A DNA stretch of 54,423 nucleotides from Holophagaceae bacterium (GTDB lineage: Bacteria; Acidobacteriota; Holophagae; Holophagales; Holophagaceae). A model generated the notes under the pieces. The model was not told where the DNA came from and made no database searches. It saw only the letters and a program-made list of their open reading frames with translations. Positions 17,292-26,752 of this stretch are shown here, in pieces. The stretch covers positions 1 to 54,423 of the forward strand of contig JANYBM010000100.1 in NCBI GenBank assembly GCA_025361125.1, written 5' to 3'. Every line of letters begins with the position of its first letter. The first letter of the stretch is position 1. Made by a program: the position numbers and the translations under genes.

Positions 17292-20200
17292 GTGAAAATC
17301 GCCCTGGTTAACACTAATTCAGGAGTAGTCTCAAGGTGGATTGTGAGACTTGTTTTGGGCATCCGCACACCAGCCCCCCACCTCGCTGTGAGCTCTGCTC
17401 CCCTAGTCAATCCCCTGAATGCATGGGGGATCCTCGGCAGCCTTTTGGCCGCGCTGCTTTGGCTGGGGCCAACGCCCGTCCAGGCGGCTTCCAAGCCTGA
17501 GAAAGTCACCATTCAATTGAAATGGAAGCACCAGTTCCAGTTCGCTGGCTATTACGCGGCCCTGCACAAGGGGTATTTCGCCGCCGAAGGTATTGATGCA
17601 CTCCTGGTGGAAGGTGGGCCGCACAAAGACCCCATCCGGGAAGTGACCGCCGGCAAGGCGGCCTATGGAGTCGGTGATTCGGATCTCCTGGTGGCGAAGG
17701 CCCAGGGCCTTCCTGTGGTGGTGGTGGCAGCCATCTACCAGCATTCTCCCTATGTCCTGATGACCCGGGCGGCCGATGGAATCAAGGAGCCCAAAGACCT
17801 GGTGGGCAAACGGGTCATGGTCGAGTTCAACCAGGGGGAGATCCAGGCCAAGGCGATGTTCCTGCACGAAGGCATTGACCCCTCCAGCATCAATTTCCTG
17901 CCTCAGTCCTGGAATATCAGGGACCTTATAGATGGCCGCACGGACGCCATGTCGGGGTACTTCGGCGTGGAGCCTTACCAGTTTGAACTGATAGGAGCCC
18001 CCGTCACCCTCATCCGGCCAGCCGACCATGGCCTAGACTTCTATGGCGACTGTCTTTTTACCACCACCGAGGAAGCCCGGAACCATACCGATCGCGTTGC
18101 ACGGGTTCGCCGTGCAGTGATCAAAGGGTGGGGCTATGCCTTGGAACACCAGGAGGAAGTGGGCGGCTGGATCCTCTCGATGCCAGGAGTCCAGGCGCGC
18201 GGCATCCATCAGGGGAATATCACCGCCGAAGCCAAGGCTCTCGAGTCCCTCGTCCATTCTGAGCTTGTCCCCGTGGGCCAGATGAATGAAGATCGCTGGC
18301 AGAAGACCCTGGCGATCTACAAAGAGCTGGGAATACTCCCCTCCACCATGAGCCTGGATGGGTTCCTCTTCGACCCCACCCAGTGGTTGTCGGTGCAAAA
18401 CCGGAATCGGCTGCTACTGGCGGCCGGGATCATCGCAGGGTTGATCTTCCTATTCCTGGCCTGGATTTTCGTGCTGCGCCGACACGTTCGGCAGAGCTCC
18501 GCCGCCCTGAGCGAAAGCGAGGCTCGCTATAAGCAATTGGTGGAGACAGCACCCGACGCGATCTTCATCGAATACCAAGGGCGCTTCGATTACTTGAATC
18601 CGGCGGCGGTAAACCTCTTCGGCATCCAATCAGCGGACGAGCTGATCGGCCATTCGGTGCTGGAAAATATCCATGAGGACGACAAACCCTGTATCCAGAA
18701 ACGCCTTCAGGAATTCCAGGCGCATCCAGCCAACCTCTACCTCTCAGAGCTGCGTCTCGAAAGACCCGATGGCAAACAGGTAGAAGTGGAGGTCATGACC
18801 ACCCCGATACCTTGGAATGGCGGCATGGGGGCACGGGTCTTTCTCCATGACATCACCGAACGGAATGCCGCCTGGCAGGCCATGGCCGAGAGCGAGGAGA
18901 ACTATCGACAACTGGTGGAAAACGCGCCGGACTGCATCTTCGTGGCAAATGGCGGAGTGTTCCGCTACGTGAATCCTGCAGGCTTGCAGATGTTCGAAGT
19001 GGAATCCGCGAATGATCTCCTCGGCAAGCCCATGCTGGAGTTCATCCACCCGGACGACCGCCCCATGCTGGTTGCTCGCGGTCAGCACTTCCGCGACACC
19101 GGCGTGCCCATGCCAACGCAGGAATTGCGCGTGATGGGTAGCCGCGGCCATGTCACCTCCGTTGAGGTCACCACTACGAAAGTTCGGTTCCAGGGTGAAG
19201 TGGCAGCCCGGGTGTTCATGCGGGATATCACGGTCTGGAAGCAGACAGAGGCAGCCCTTAAGAACAGCCAGGGCGTCCTGCGAGGCTTCTTCGATGGGGC
19301 TCCCTTCCAGATGGGTGTCACGGAGTTCACTGAGGACGAGGACGTGATCCTGCTTTCCATCAACGCGACCGCCGCAGCCACTATGGGCCTGGATGTCAGA
19401 AAAGCCGTAGGCACGCTCGTTAGCAGCCTGGGCTTGCCTGGGGCCCATCGCGGTGTCTGGGTGGACCAGTACCATCAGGCCCAGAAGACTGGCCAGCCAG
19501 TTCACTTCGAAATGCAAGTCTCGATGTCAGAACGAGAGTTGCACTGGGCGGTCACTCTGACTTGCATAGGGAAGAGCCCCAATGGTCGTTCTCGCTTCGC
19601 GTACCTGGTGGAGGACGTAACAGAACGCCGCGAGATGGCCAGGGTTTTGGAAGAGCAGGAGTCCACGCTACGGGCCTTCTACGACGGCGCCCCCATGTTG
19701 ATGGGCGTCACTGAGGTAACACCCGATGGGGAGATGATCGGCATCTCGGTCAATGAAGCCATGGCCCGGAGCTTTGGGAAGAAAGTGTCAGAAATCGTCG
19801 GGATCACAGCTCGACAAGCTGGAATGGAGCCCGAGGAGCACGCGATTTGGCTAGGCCGGTATCGGGAGGCCGAAGCCGCTGGCCAACCTATCCACTTTGT
19901 CCTTGGCGGCCAGGGGCGCGAACACAATGACTGGCTTTCGGTGACCATTGCTCCCCTCGAAAAATCTGGGACCGGGTATCCCAGGTTCTGTTTCATTTCC
20001 GAGGACATCAACAAGCAAAAGCAGTACGAGCAGGCACTGCGACAAGGCGAAATCGAGCAACGGCAGCTGGCCGAACGCCTGACCACCGCCCAGGCCGTTG
20101 GCCATGTCGGAAGTTGGGAGACGGATTTGGCCACCATGGAAGTGATCTGGTCGGAACAGACCCACCAGATTTTCGGGACCGATCCAGTCACTTTCAAACC

Positions 20201-22889
20201 CAATCATTCCGCTTTCCTGACGTTGATTCATCCCAAGGACCGGGACGCGGTAGACCTGGCCCTTCAGGAGTCGCTGCATCAGGATGTATCGCGCGCAATA
20301 GTGCATCGGATATTGGCGCGGGACGGTAGGACGAAAATCGTCGAAGAGCGCTGGCAGGTCTTCCGTGATGAGAAGGGATTGCCCGCGCGCGCGGTCGGCA
20401 CCTGCCAGGACATTACTGAACGCAAAGAGGCTGAAAACAGGCATGAGGCGCTGCACCACATTTCCGAGGCCGCCCAATCCACCGCGACGCTCCCGGACCT
20501 CTTTCATCAGATTCACGAGATCATAGGTGGACTGCTGCCAGCCCCAAACTTTTTCGTGGCGCTTTATGACGAGCGCAAGGATGAACTGAGCTTCCCTTAC
20601 TTCGTGGATCAACAGGATTCCCAACCAGGGCTGCGGAAGCTCAACGATGGCACTCTCACGGGCCAGGTAATCCGCACCGGGAAAGCGCTGCTGCTGACCC
20701 GAGGGACGGGGGTGGAGGGCTCTCGCCCGTCACTGCCGGTGGTCGGCACGGACTCCATAGATTGGGTGGGCGTGCCGCTCAAGTCCCGATCGGGCACCAT
20801 AGGCGCTTTGGTGCTGCAGAGCTACTCCGGTGAAGTCAGTTACACAAATAAGGACCTTGCCCTGCTCGAATTCGTTTCTGGCCAGGTGGCCGTCGCTATC
20901 GAACGGAAGCAGGCGGAGCAGGAGTTGCGGGATCAGAATGACCTCTACCAGATGGTCCAGCGGGCCACCAGCGATGTGATCTGGGTTAGGGATATCGCCG
21001 CGGACACACTGGAATGGAGCGACACCATCACGGCTACGTTCGGTTATCCCAGCTCCAAGGTCCCATCCACCCGCCAGTGGTGGATAGACGCAGTCCATCC
21101 CGAGGACCGGGATCAGGTTCTTAATGGAATTGAAATTATTATCAAGTCAGGCGGGGTAGTGTGGTCCGATGAGTACCGTTTCCGCCAGATGGACGGTAGC
21201 TACACTCAGGTGCTCGACCGTGGGTACGTGGTGCGGGATGACGCGGGCAAAGCCATCAAGATGGTGGGCGCCATGTCGGATTTGTCGCTGCGCCTGCGCG
21301 CGGAGGAGGCCCAGGCGGCCAACAGTGCCAAGTCGGAGTTCCTGGCCACCATGACCCACGAGCTGCGCACCCCCATGATCGGCATGTTGGGGATGGTGGA
21401 AATCCTGTCTCATTCCCAATTGGACCCTGATCAACGCTCCGCCTTGGGCACCATCCAGTCCTCGGCCCGTTCGCTCCTGGGGATCATCGGCGGCATCCTG
21501 GACTTTTCGAAGATCGAGGCAGGGAAACTGGAACTGGAACCGCAGGTGGTGTCTTTGCGGTACATCCTGGAAGAGGAATTCTCCAGCTATTCAGGAGCAG
21601 CCTTCAACAAGGGCCTTCGCATGACCAGCGAGATCGCCCCGGAAATCGCCGAGGCCCACCTGGCGGATCCGGTGAGGTTCCGCGAAATTCTGGCCAATTT
21701 CTTCACCAACGCGTTGAAGTTCACCCATGAAGGTACGGTGGGCCTCCGGGCCGAACTACTGGCTTCTGATGAGGTGTCCCAGACCCTCGCCATCCGCGTC
21801 TGGGACACGGGCATTGGTGTCTCGCAGGAAAACCAGAAACGGCTCTTTCAACCCTTCGTACAGGCGGAGTCCACGACCACCCGTCGCTTTGGAGGCACAG
21901 GGTTGGGGCTCACCATCTGCCTGCGCTTGGCCCAGATGATGGGCGGCCGCATCACCATGGAAAGTGATGAGGGCAAGGGCACCACCATGTCCTTCATCGC
22001 CGCCTTTCCCCTGGCGGACCCTGAGGCACTGAAAAGTGCCGCCAAAGCGGGTGCCTGGGAACCCATGGAACCACCTGGCCGGGAGGCGGCCCTGGCTGCA
22101 GGCTGCTTGGTGTTGTTGGTGGAAGACCACCCCACCAACCGCATTGTGCTGACGCGCCAGGTTCAGTTGGCCGGCTATCAGGTGGATACCGCCGAGGATG
22201 GGCTACAGGCATTGAATGCCTGGAAGGAGCATGGCTACGGCCTGGTGCTCACAGACATCCACATGCCGCGCATGGATGGCTACCAGCTGGCAGCGGCCAT
22301 CCGCCGTGCCGAAGAGCTTGCTGGCCGGACCCGTATTCCGATTCTCGCCCTCACTGCCAACGCGCTTGAGGGAGAACTGGACCGCTGTCTGGCATCGGGC
22401 ATGGACGATTGCATCATCAAACCCGTAAGCATTCCCGGGCTTGATGCAAAGCTGCGCCAATGGCTTCCTGCCGCCGCGCTGTTGATGACTCAGCTAGCCC
22501 CGGGCTCGGCTGCGAAGCCTGGGTCGGTTACGGCGGACGCCGTGGTGGCACCACCTATAGACCTTGCTTTCCTGGCAAGTTATTCCCAGGGCGACCGGGC
22601 CGTCACCCTGGAGATCCTTTGCGATTTCCGGGACACCACCCGGGCTGACGTTGAGGGCCTACGACCAGCCGAAGACCGGGGTGACCTGGAACATCTTGCG
22701 CGGTTGGCTCACCGGATCAAGGGTGCCAGCGGCATGGTAGGGGCTAAGCCACTGGCCGAAGCCGCCGCCATCCTGGAGGCCCACGCAAGTGCAGGCGAGG
22801 GTCACCTTGTGTTTGATGCTCTCAGTGGGGTGGAATCCGCCTACGCGTTGGTGGATAGCTTTACGACCCTGGAGATCGAGAAGGGATGA
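17292..22889 (+). CDS. Giant hybrid histidine kinase with NMT1 sensor, 6 PAS, GAF, REC and Hpt
   Basis: About 1865 residues from the GTG at 17292. The frame is open to a TTG at 17253 inside the previous gene, and the true start is uncertain. A signal/TM segment at about 40-65 ends PVQA. Residues about 72-320 form an NMT1/THI5-type periplasmic binding domain (VTIQLKWKHQFQFAGYYAALHKGYF). A TM lies at about 373-395. PAS domains begin near 408, 533, 657, 788, 929 and 1219, with a GAF near 1050. HisKA (MTHELRTP, His1356) and HATPase with N and G boxes (FFTNALKFT, DTGIGV, GGTGLGL) follow. A receiver starts near 1606 (LTDIHMPRMDG, Asp1655). A C-terminal Hpt has His1807 (LAHRIKGASGMVG). All four phosphorelay sites are present. 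The output regulator is not in the window. PAS1/2 and PAS3/4 look like tandem duplicates. Confidence 0.92.
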   Translation: MKIALVNTNSGVVSRWIVRLVLGIRTPAPHLAVSSAPLVNPLNAWGILGSLLAALLWLGPTPVQAASKPEKVTIQLKWKHQFQFAGYYAALHKGYFAAEGIDALLVEGGPHKDPIREVTAGKAAYGVGDSDLLVAKAQGLPVVVVAAIYQHSPYVLMTRAADGIKEPKDLVGKRVMVEFNQGEIQAKAMFLHEGIDPSSINFLPQSWNIRDLIDGRTDAMSGYFGVEPYQFELIGAPVTLIRPADHGLDFYGDCLFTTTEEARNHTDRVARVRRAVIKGWGYALEHQEEVGGWILSMPGVQARGIHQGNITAEAKALESLVHSELVPVGQMNEDRWQKTLAIYKELGILPSTMSLDGFLFDPTQWLSVQNRNRLLLAAGIIAGLIFLFLAWIFVLRRHVRQSSAALSESEARYKQLVETAPDAIFIEYQGRFDYLNPAAVNLFGIQSADELIGHSVLENIHEDDKPCIQKRLQEFQAHPANLYLSELRLERPDGKQVEVEVMTTPIPWNGGMGARVFLHDITERNAAWQAMAESEENYRQLVENAPDCIFVANGGVFRYVNPAGLQMFEVESANDLLGKPMLEFIHPDDRPMLVARGQHFRDTGVPMPTQELRVMGSRGHVTSVEVTTTKVRFQGEVAARVFMRDITVWKQTEAALKNSQGVLRGFFDGAPFQMGVTEFTEDEDVILLSINATAAATMGLDVRKAVGTLVSSLGLPGAHRGVWVDQYHQAQKTGQPVHFEMQVSMSERELHWAVTLTCIGKSPNGRSRFAYLVEDVTERREMARVLEEQESTLRAFYDGAPMLMGVTEVTPDGEMIGISVNEAMARSFGKKVSEIVGITARQAGMEPEEHAIWLGRYREAEAAGQPIHFVLGGQGREHNDWLSVTIAPLEKSGTGYPRFCFISEDINKQKQYEQALRQGEIEQRQLAERLTTAQAVGHVGSWETDLATMEVIWSEQTHQIFGTDPVTFKPNHSAFLTLIHPKDRDAVDLALQESLHQDVSRAIVHRILARDGRTKIVEERWQVFRDEKGLPARAVGTCQDITERKEAENRHEALHHISEAAQSTATLPDLFHQIHEIIGGLLPAPNFFVALYDERKDELSFPYFVDQQDSQPGLRKLNDGTLTGQVIRTGKALLLTRGTGVEGSRPSLPVVGTDSIDWVGVPLKSRSGTIGALVLQSYSGEVSYTNKDLALLEFVSGQVAVAIERKQAEQELRDQNDLYQMVQRATSDVIWVRDIAADTLEWSDTITATFGYPSSKVPSTRQWWIDAVHPEDRDQVLNGIEIIIKSGGVVWSDEYRFRQMDGSYTQVLDRGYVVRDDAGKAIKMVGAMSDLSLRLRAEEAQAANSAKSEFLATMTHELRTPMIGMLGMVEILSHSQLDPDQRSALGTIQSSARSLLGIIGGILDFSKIEAGKLELEPQVVSLRYILEEEFSSYSGAAFNKGLRMTSEIAPEIAEAHLADPVRFREILANFFTNALKFTHEGTVGLRAELLASDEVSQTLAIRVWDTGIGVSQENQKRLFQPFVQAESTTTRRFGGTGLGLTICLRLAQMMGGRITMESDEGKGTTMSFIAAFPLADPEALKSAAKAGAWEPMEPPGREAALAAGCLVLLVEDHPTNRIVLTRQVQLAGYQVDTAEDGLQALNAWKEHGYGLVLTDIHMPRMDGYQLAAAIRRAEELAGRTRIPILALTANALEGELDRCLASGMDDCIIKPVSIPGLDAKLRQWLPAAALLMTQLAPGSAAKPGSVTADAVVAPPIDLAFLASYSQGDRAVTLEILCDFRDTTRADVEGLRPAEDRGDLEHLARLAHRIKGASGMVGAKPLAEAAAILEAHASAGEGHLVFDALSGVESAYALVDSFTTLEIEKG

Positions 22890-23052
22890 GCCCCGAGCGG
22901 GGTCCCCAAATAATGGGATTTTCATTGCGCCCCATCCCGGTTGAAAAAAGGCTGGGTCACGGAGGAATAATAAAGCAAACCAAGGTAGCCCAAGCCCACC
23001 ATCCAGGTTGTATCATTCACCACACCAATCCCGGCTTTTTTTGGAGACGATC

Positions 23053-23847
23053 ATGGCCACGCAACCCATGCCCACCGGGTTCGGTTCATTCTGTTGGCAG
23101 CAGCTCAACACCACGGATCTTGCGGCGGCCGAAGCTTTCTACTCGAAGCTGTTCGGATGGGAAACCACGCGCGCGATCGCTGAGGGAATGATCAATTGGG
23201 GCCCCTTTTCAGTGGTGAAAAACACAGGCCTGGAAATCGCCACGATCATGCAGATGCCGACGGACGCAGAGAGTCAGAGCCATTGGCTTTCCTATGTGTG
23301 GGTACAAGACCTCCAGGCCAGCTTCGTGAAGATGCAGGCCCTGGGCGGTAAGCCCTTCCTTGAGCCAAGAGTCATTCCCGAAGGAAGTTTCGCGGTCTTC
23401 GCTGATCCCAGCGGCGCCTTGCTGGCGATGTTCGAAAAAGCGCCGCCCATGGACACCACCAAACCCGCCCCCATCGGCCCCGGCACCTTCTGCTGGTTTG
23501 AATGCACCACCCGGCTGGATGCAGCCTGCATCGCCTTCTACACCGCCCTGTTCGGCTGGACAGCGACGAGCATGAACATGGGCGCCGCAGGAACCTACAC
23601 CCTCTTCCACAACCATGGCGAACAGGTCGCCGGCCTTATGCCCATGAACGGCCCCGAATGGCCCACCGACATGTCCGCCCACTGGATGCCCTACATCGCC
23701 GTCGCCGACGTGGATGAAACCTACGCCCGCGTCGAAGCCTGCGGCGGCGAAGGCTGCGTCCCACCCACGGACATTCCCAACATCGGAAGGTTCGCGGTGA
23801 TTGATGACGGGAGCGGGGGATATGTTTCGATATTCCGGGGGGCGTGA
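23053..23847 (+). CDS. Two-domain VOC (glyoxalase/bleomycin-resistance fold) protein
   Basis: A 264-residue protein. The ATG at 23053 has GGAG 6 bases upstream; an upstream start at 23008 lacks one. Two homologous VOC modules occupy residues about 5-130 and 138-264. Each opens with a G.FCW.....T.D..AA..FY..LFGW pattern and closes with a (A/V)FADPSGALLAMFE or AVIDDGSGGYVSIF strand. Similar proteins are often annotated as putative lactoylglutathione lyase or hydroxylase, but substrate cannot be assigned here. TATCAT near 23011 is a possible -10 box. Confidence 0.85.
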   Translation: MATQPMPTGFGSFCWQQLNTTDLAAAEAFYSKLFGWETTRAIAEGMINWGPFSVVKNTGLEIATIMQMPTDAESQSHWLSYVWVQDLQASFVKMQALGGKPFLEPRVIPEGSFAVFADPSGALLAMFEKAPPMDTTKPAPIGPGTFCWFECTTRLDAACIAFYTALFGWTATSMNMGAAGTYTLFHNHGEQVAGLMPMNGPEWPTDMSAHWMPYIAVADVDETYARVEACGGEGCVPPTDIPNIGRFAVIDDGSGGYVSIFRGA

Positions 23848-23971
23848 GCGACCGCGATTGATTCGGAGTTTCCTCTTGCTCTCAAAAGGATTCGATTCGG
23901 GAATTGCCCATAGGGCTAGAGAGCGTCGAATTCAGAGTCAGGTACCCTGCGAAACACCCTGAAGGATTGGA

Positions 23972-24871
23972 ATGTCATCCACGCGCATAGTTGTCCTGAC
24001 GTCGTTGGCCATGCTGGCCTTTGCGGGCAATTCGCTGCTGTGCCGTACCGCGCTGAAACACTCCGGCCTTGACGCGGCGAGTTTCACCACAATCCGGCTG
24101 GGCTCCGGCGCGGCGATGCTTTGGTTGGTCGCGCGGGTGGGCCATGGCACAACTAGCGGCAAGGGCAACTGGCTATCGGCATTCGCGTTGTTTATTTATG
24201 CGGCTGGCTTTTCTTTTGCATATGTGAGCCTGCCCGTGGCTACGGGTGCGCTCCTGCTCTTTGGCGCTGTCCAGGCCACCATGCTGGGCCGTGCCATTTG
24301 GGTTGGAGAACGCTTTCTGAAGCTGCAGCTCGCCGGTCTCGTGCTCGCTTTCGGAGGGCTTGTTTGTCTATTCTTGCCAGGTCTTTCTGCGCCGCCCCTG
24401 TTCGGCTCCCTCGTGATGTTGAGCGCTGGGGTTGCATGGGGCGTCTACTCCTTGCGCGGGAAAGGTGCGGGTGATCCCACCAAGGTGACGGCTGGCAATT
24501 TTCTGCGTGCTGTTCCCATCGCCGCAGCATTGAGCCTATTGAGCCTGCTGACGCATAACGGCGCTACTTGGGATGCGGCTGGATTTGGGTTCGCGGTTGC
24601 ATCAGGTGCCCTGGCCTCTGGAATTGGATACGCCATTTGGTACACAGCTTTGCCTGAATTGAAGGGGACCAAAGCGGCGATCGTGCAACTGAGTGTTCCG
24701 GTCTTAGCGGCCTCGGGCGGCATCCTATTCCTCGGCGAGGTTGTAACTCTGCGCTTGGTATTGGCCTCCGTAGCCATTCTCGGTGGAATCGCACTGGTGA
24801 TTCTGGAGAGACAAAATGCCCTTGGTGCCCTGCTGTCCACTCCTGCCGAAGCCGTTTCATTGGATGGCTGA
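23972..24871 (+). CDS. EamA/DMT-family transporter
   Basis: A 299-residue inner-membrane protein with about ten hydrophobic helices in two five-helix EamA repeats. Starts include MLAFAGNSLLCRTALKHSGLDAASFTTIRLGSGAAML (first repeat) and VMLSAGVAWGVYSLRGKGAGDP (second repeat), with the typical helix IVQLSVPVLAASGGILFLGEVVTLRLVLASVAILGGIAL near the end. AAGGATTGGA precedes the ATG. The family exports amino acids, nucleobases and other metabolites; the substrate is unknown. It is probably a monocistronic gene. Confidence 0.88.
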   Translation: MSSTRIVVLTSLAMLAFAGNSLLCRTALKHSGLDAASFTTIRLGSGAAMLWLVARVGHGTTSGKGNWLSAFALFIYAAGFSFAYVSLPVATGALLLFGAVQATMLGRAIWVGERFLKLQLAGLVLAFGGLVCLFLPGLSAPPLFGSLVMLSAGVAWGVYSLRGKGAGDPTKVTAGNFLRAVPIAAALSLLSLLTHNGATWDAAGFGFAVASGALASGIGYAIWYTALPELKGTKAAIVQLSVPVLAASGGILFLGEVVTLRLVLASVAILGGIALVILERQNALGALLSTPAEAVSLDG

Positions 24872-24951
24872 GCTCGAGCCTCAGACTGCGACATTCCCCA
24901 AATTGATCCGGGCTTGCCTTACCCTTCCCTAGCAATCCGAAGGAGGATTTC

Positions 24952-25692
24952 ATGAAACGCATTCTGGCGATGATCCTTTTGTTTGGGCTCATGTCTGCGC
25001 AAGCACCGCTGCGGGCGCTGGAAGATTCCACGCCCCGCACCATCACGGTTGCCGGCGATGCCGAAATCAAAGTGGCGCCGGACGAGGTGATCCTGACACT
25101 GGGCGTGGAGACAAGGCATAAGGAGCTGGCTGAAGTAAAGCGGCAGAACGACCAGCGCATGAAGGAAGTGCTGGCGGCGGCGCTGGCATCTGGCATCGCT
25201 GGCAAGGATATCCGCACAGACTATCTGAACCTCGCGCCCGAGTACGATTACCAGAACCAGCAAAGGACTTTTGTGGAGTACATCCAGCGCACCACCATCG
25301 TCATCACGCTCCGGGAAGTTTCGAGGTTCGAGACTCTGCTGACTTCGGTGCTCCAGGCTGGTGTCGAATACATCCACGGCATTGATTTCCGCACCAGCGA
25401 GTTGCGGAAATATCGGGATGAGGCGCGAGCCTTGGCGATGAAAGCCGCCAAGGAAAAGGCCATCGCGCTCGCGGGGGTGCTTGGTCAGAAGGTCGGCAAG
25501 CCCAGATCCATCCAGGAAGGTTCGGGCGGCTGGTGGTCCAGCTATGGCGGCTGGTGGGGCCGTGGCTACCAGAATATATCCCAGAACGTTTCCCAATCCG
25601 GCGCGGGCTCTGGTTCAAGCCAGGAAGGCCCTTTGGCGCCCGGAACCTTGAGCGTCCGCGCCAACGTGACCATCACCTTCGATCTGGAGTAG
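24952..25692 (+). CDS. SIMPL domain (DUF541) exported protein
   Basis: A 246-residue protein with a strong ribosome site (AAGGAGGATTTC before the ATG) and a signal peptide (MKRILAMILLFGLMSAQAPLRA). The body has the SIMPL pattern: TITVAGDAEIKVAPDEVILTLGVET near the mature N-terminus, and YRDEARALAMKAAKEKAIALAGVLGQKVGKP. It is predicted to be periplasmic. A Gly/Trp/Ser-rich insert (GGWWSSYGGWWGRGY) separates the last strands. Known members include the E. coli YggE stress protein; a precise role is not known. Confidence 0.9.
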   Translation: MKRILAMILLFGLMSAQAPLRALEDSTPRTITVAGDAEIKVAPDEVILTLGVETRHKELAEVKRQNDQRMKEVLAAALASGIAGKDIRTDYLNLAPEYDYQNQQRTFVEYIQRTTIVITLREVSRFETLLTSVLQAGVEYIHGIDFRTSELRKYRDEARALAMKAAKEKAIALAGVLGQKVGKPRSIQEGSGGWWSSYGGWWGRGYQNISQNVSQSGAGSGSSQEGPLAPGTLSVRANVTITFDLE

Positions 25693-25715
25693 TTTTCACC
25701 ATGCGACCGTAAGCA

Positions 25716-26066
25716 TTGGTGAACACGTGGGTAGAAGCCTTTAACAAGGCCGACGCGTCCGCCCTTGCTTCGTTCTATTTCGAAAACGCCAGCAATCACC
25801 AGGTGGCTGAATTGCCTATTGAAGGGCGAGAAGCCATCCGCGCACTGTTCGCGAATGGCTTCGCTTCAGCCAAGATGGTTTGCATCGTTGAGAACATTTT
25901 TGAAGAAGGCGGCTGGGCTATTCTTGAATGGCGGGACCCCCTGGGCCTCATAGGTTGTAGGTGCTTCAATGTGGTGAATGGACAGATCGTTCTCCAACGC
26001 GGTTTTTGGGATAAGCTGACGTTTCTCCGCCAGCACCAGCTGCTAATTCCAAACGATTTTCTATAA
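25716..26066 (+). CDS. NTF2-like (SnoaL-fold) protein with in-frame stop near 5' end
   Basis: A 116-residue reading from TTG at 25716 (GTG at 25719 is equally possible). It belongs to the nuclear transport factor 2-like superfamily: VNTWVEAFNKADASALASFYFENASNHQVAE, then GREAIRALF, WAILEWRDPLG and GFWDKLTFLRQH. Such proteins usually have about eight residues before the first helix. In frame just upstream is ATG CGA CCG TAA GCA, with GGAG 11 bases before the ATG, so the likely ancestral start at 25701 is followed by a stop at codon 4. Translation must begin at TTG/GTG, or the gene is disabled. All downstream structure is intact. Function unknown. Confidence 0.7.
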   Translation: MVNTWVEAFNKADASALASFYFENASNHQVAELPIEGREAIRALFANGFASAKMVCIVENIFEEGGWAILEWRDPLGLIGCRCFNVVNGQIVLQRGFWDKLTFLRQHQLLIPNDFL

Positions 26067-26067
26067 T
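26062..26067 (+). promoter_or_regulatory. -10 element TATAAT before GNAT gene
   Basis: A perfect TATAAT overlaps the stop codon of the NTF2-like gene, 29 bases before the ATG of the acetyltransferase. The -35 region is not clear. Confidence 0.45.
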
Positions 26068-26096
26068 TAATCTTCCATCTCAAGGCCACTTTTTCT

Positions 26097-26636
26097 ATGA
26101 CTGAACCACTAGCCATCTCCTTCCGTGGCGCAGTCTCTACTGATGCCCCACACATCGCAGCTCTGGTGAATTCTGCCTATCGCGGAGATTCAAGCCGAGC
26201 GGGTTGGACCACTGAAGCTGACCTGGTCACGGGGGCGCGTACCGACGCGGGCGATGTGCTGCGGATGCTGGCAGAGCCTGGATCCATGATCCTTTTGTGC
26301 CTACAAGAAGGTGCCATCGTCGGCACGGTCTACCTAAAGCAGACGGACGCCACATCAGCCTACCTGGGGCTGTTCGTGGTGAAACCCACCTTGCAGGGTG
26401 GCGGCATCGGCAAGCAGTTCATTCAAGCGGCCGAACGCGCGGCACAAGCACAGTTTGGCATCAGCCGCATGTGGATGACTGTCATCAGTGTGCGGGAGGA
26501 ACTTCTGGCATATTACGAGCGTCGAGGCTATCGCCGCACCAGCGAGTTGAAGCCATTCCCACGCGAAGCCGGGGCAAGTGTGCCGCAAGTGGACAACCTG
26601 CAGCTCGCAGTGCTGGAGAAGTACTTAGTTTCATAG
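26097..26636 (+). CDS. GNAT-family N-acetyltransferase
   Basis: A 179-residue protein with the acetyl-CoA-binding core of the GNAT fold: AYLGLFVVKPTLQGGGIGKQFIQAAERAA contains the V.P..QG.GIGK pyrophosphate loop (motif A), and ELLAYYERRGYRRT is motif B. The first strand-helix (ISFRGAVSTDAPHIAALVNSAYR) is also typical. The substrate is unknown. The stop codon overlaps the start of a heptamer repeat array. Confidence 0.88.
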   Translation: MTEPLAISFRGAVSTDAPHIAALVNSAYRGDSSRAGWTTEADLVTGARTDAGDVLRMLAEPGSMILLCLQEGAIVGTVYLKQTDATSAYLGLFVVKPTLQGGGIGKQFIQAAERAAQAQFGISRMWMTVISVREELLAYYERRGYRRTSELKPFPREAGASVPQVDNLQLAVLEKYLVS

Positions 26637-26654
26637 TCCCAGGTCCCAGGTCCC
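26635..26654. repeat. Tandem heptamer repeat (AGGTCCC)
   Basis: AGTCCC, AGGTCCC, AGGTCCC run without a gap, then AAGTTCT continues the 7-base step in degraded form. The array starts inside the stop codon of the GNAT gene. Same unit length as the arrays at 5596 and 30361 but different sequence. Confidence 0.8.
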
Positions 26655-26752
26655 AAGTTCTGCGTTTAGAGTCAACGATCGCCAGCCCCCAGCCCACACT
26701 TCATCTGTAGGTGGTAGGTTTTCTTGGTTGGCGCTTTTTATGAGGAGGGGAC

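Noticed and set aside
22866-22906. CCCCG-ag-CGGGG hairpin after the hybrid kinase as a terminator
   Set aside because: The stem is short and is not followed by a T-rich run.
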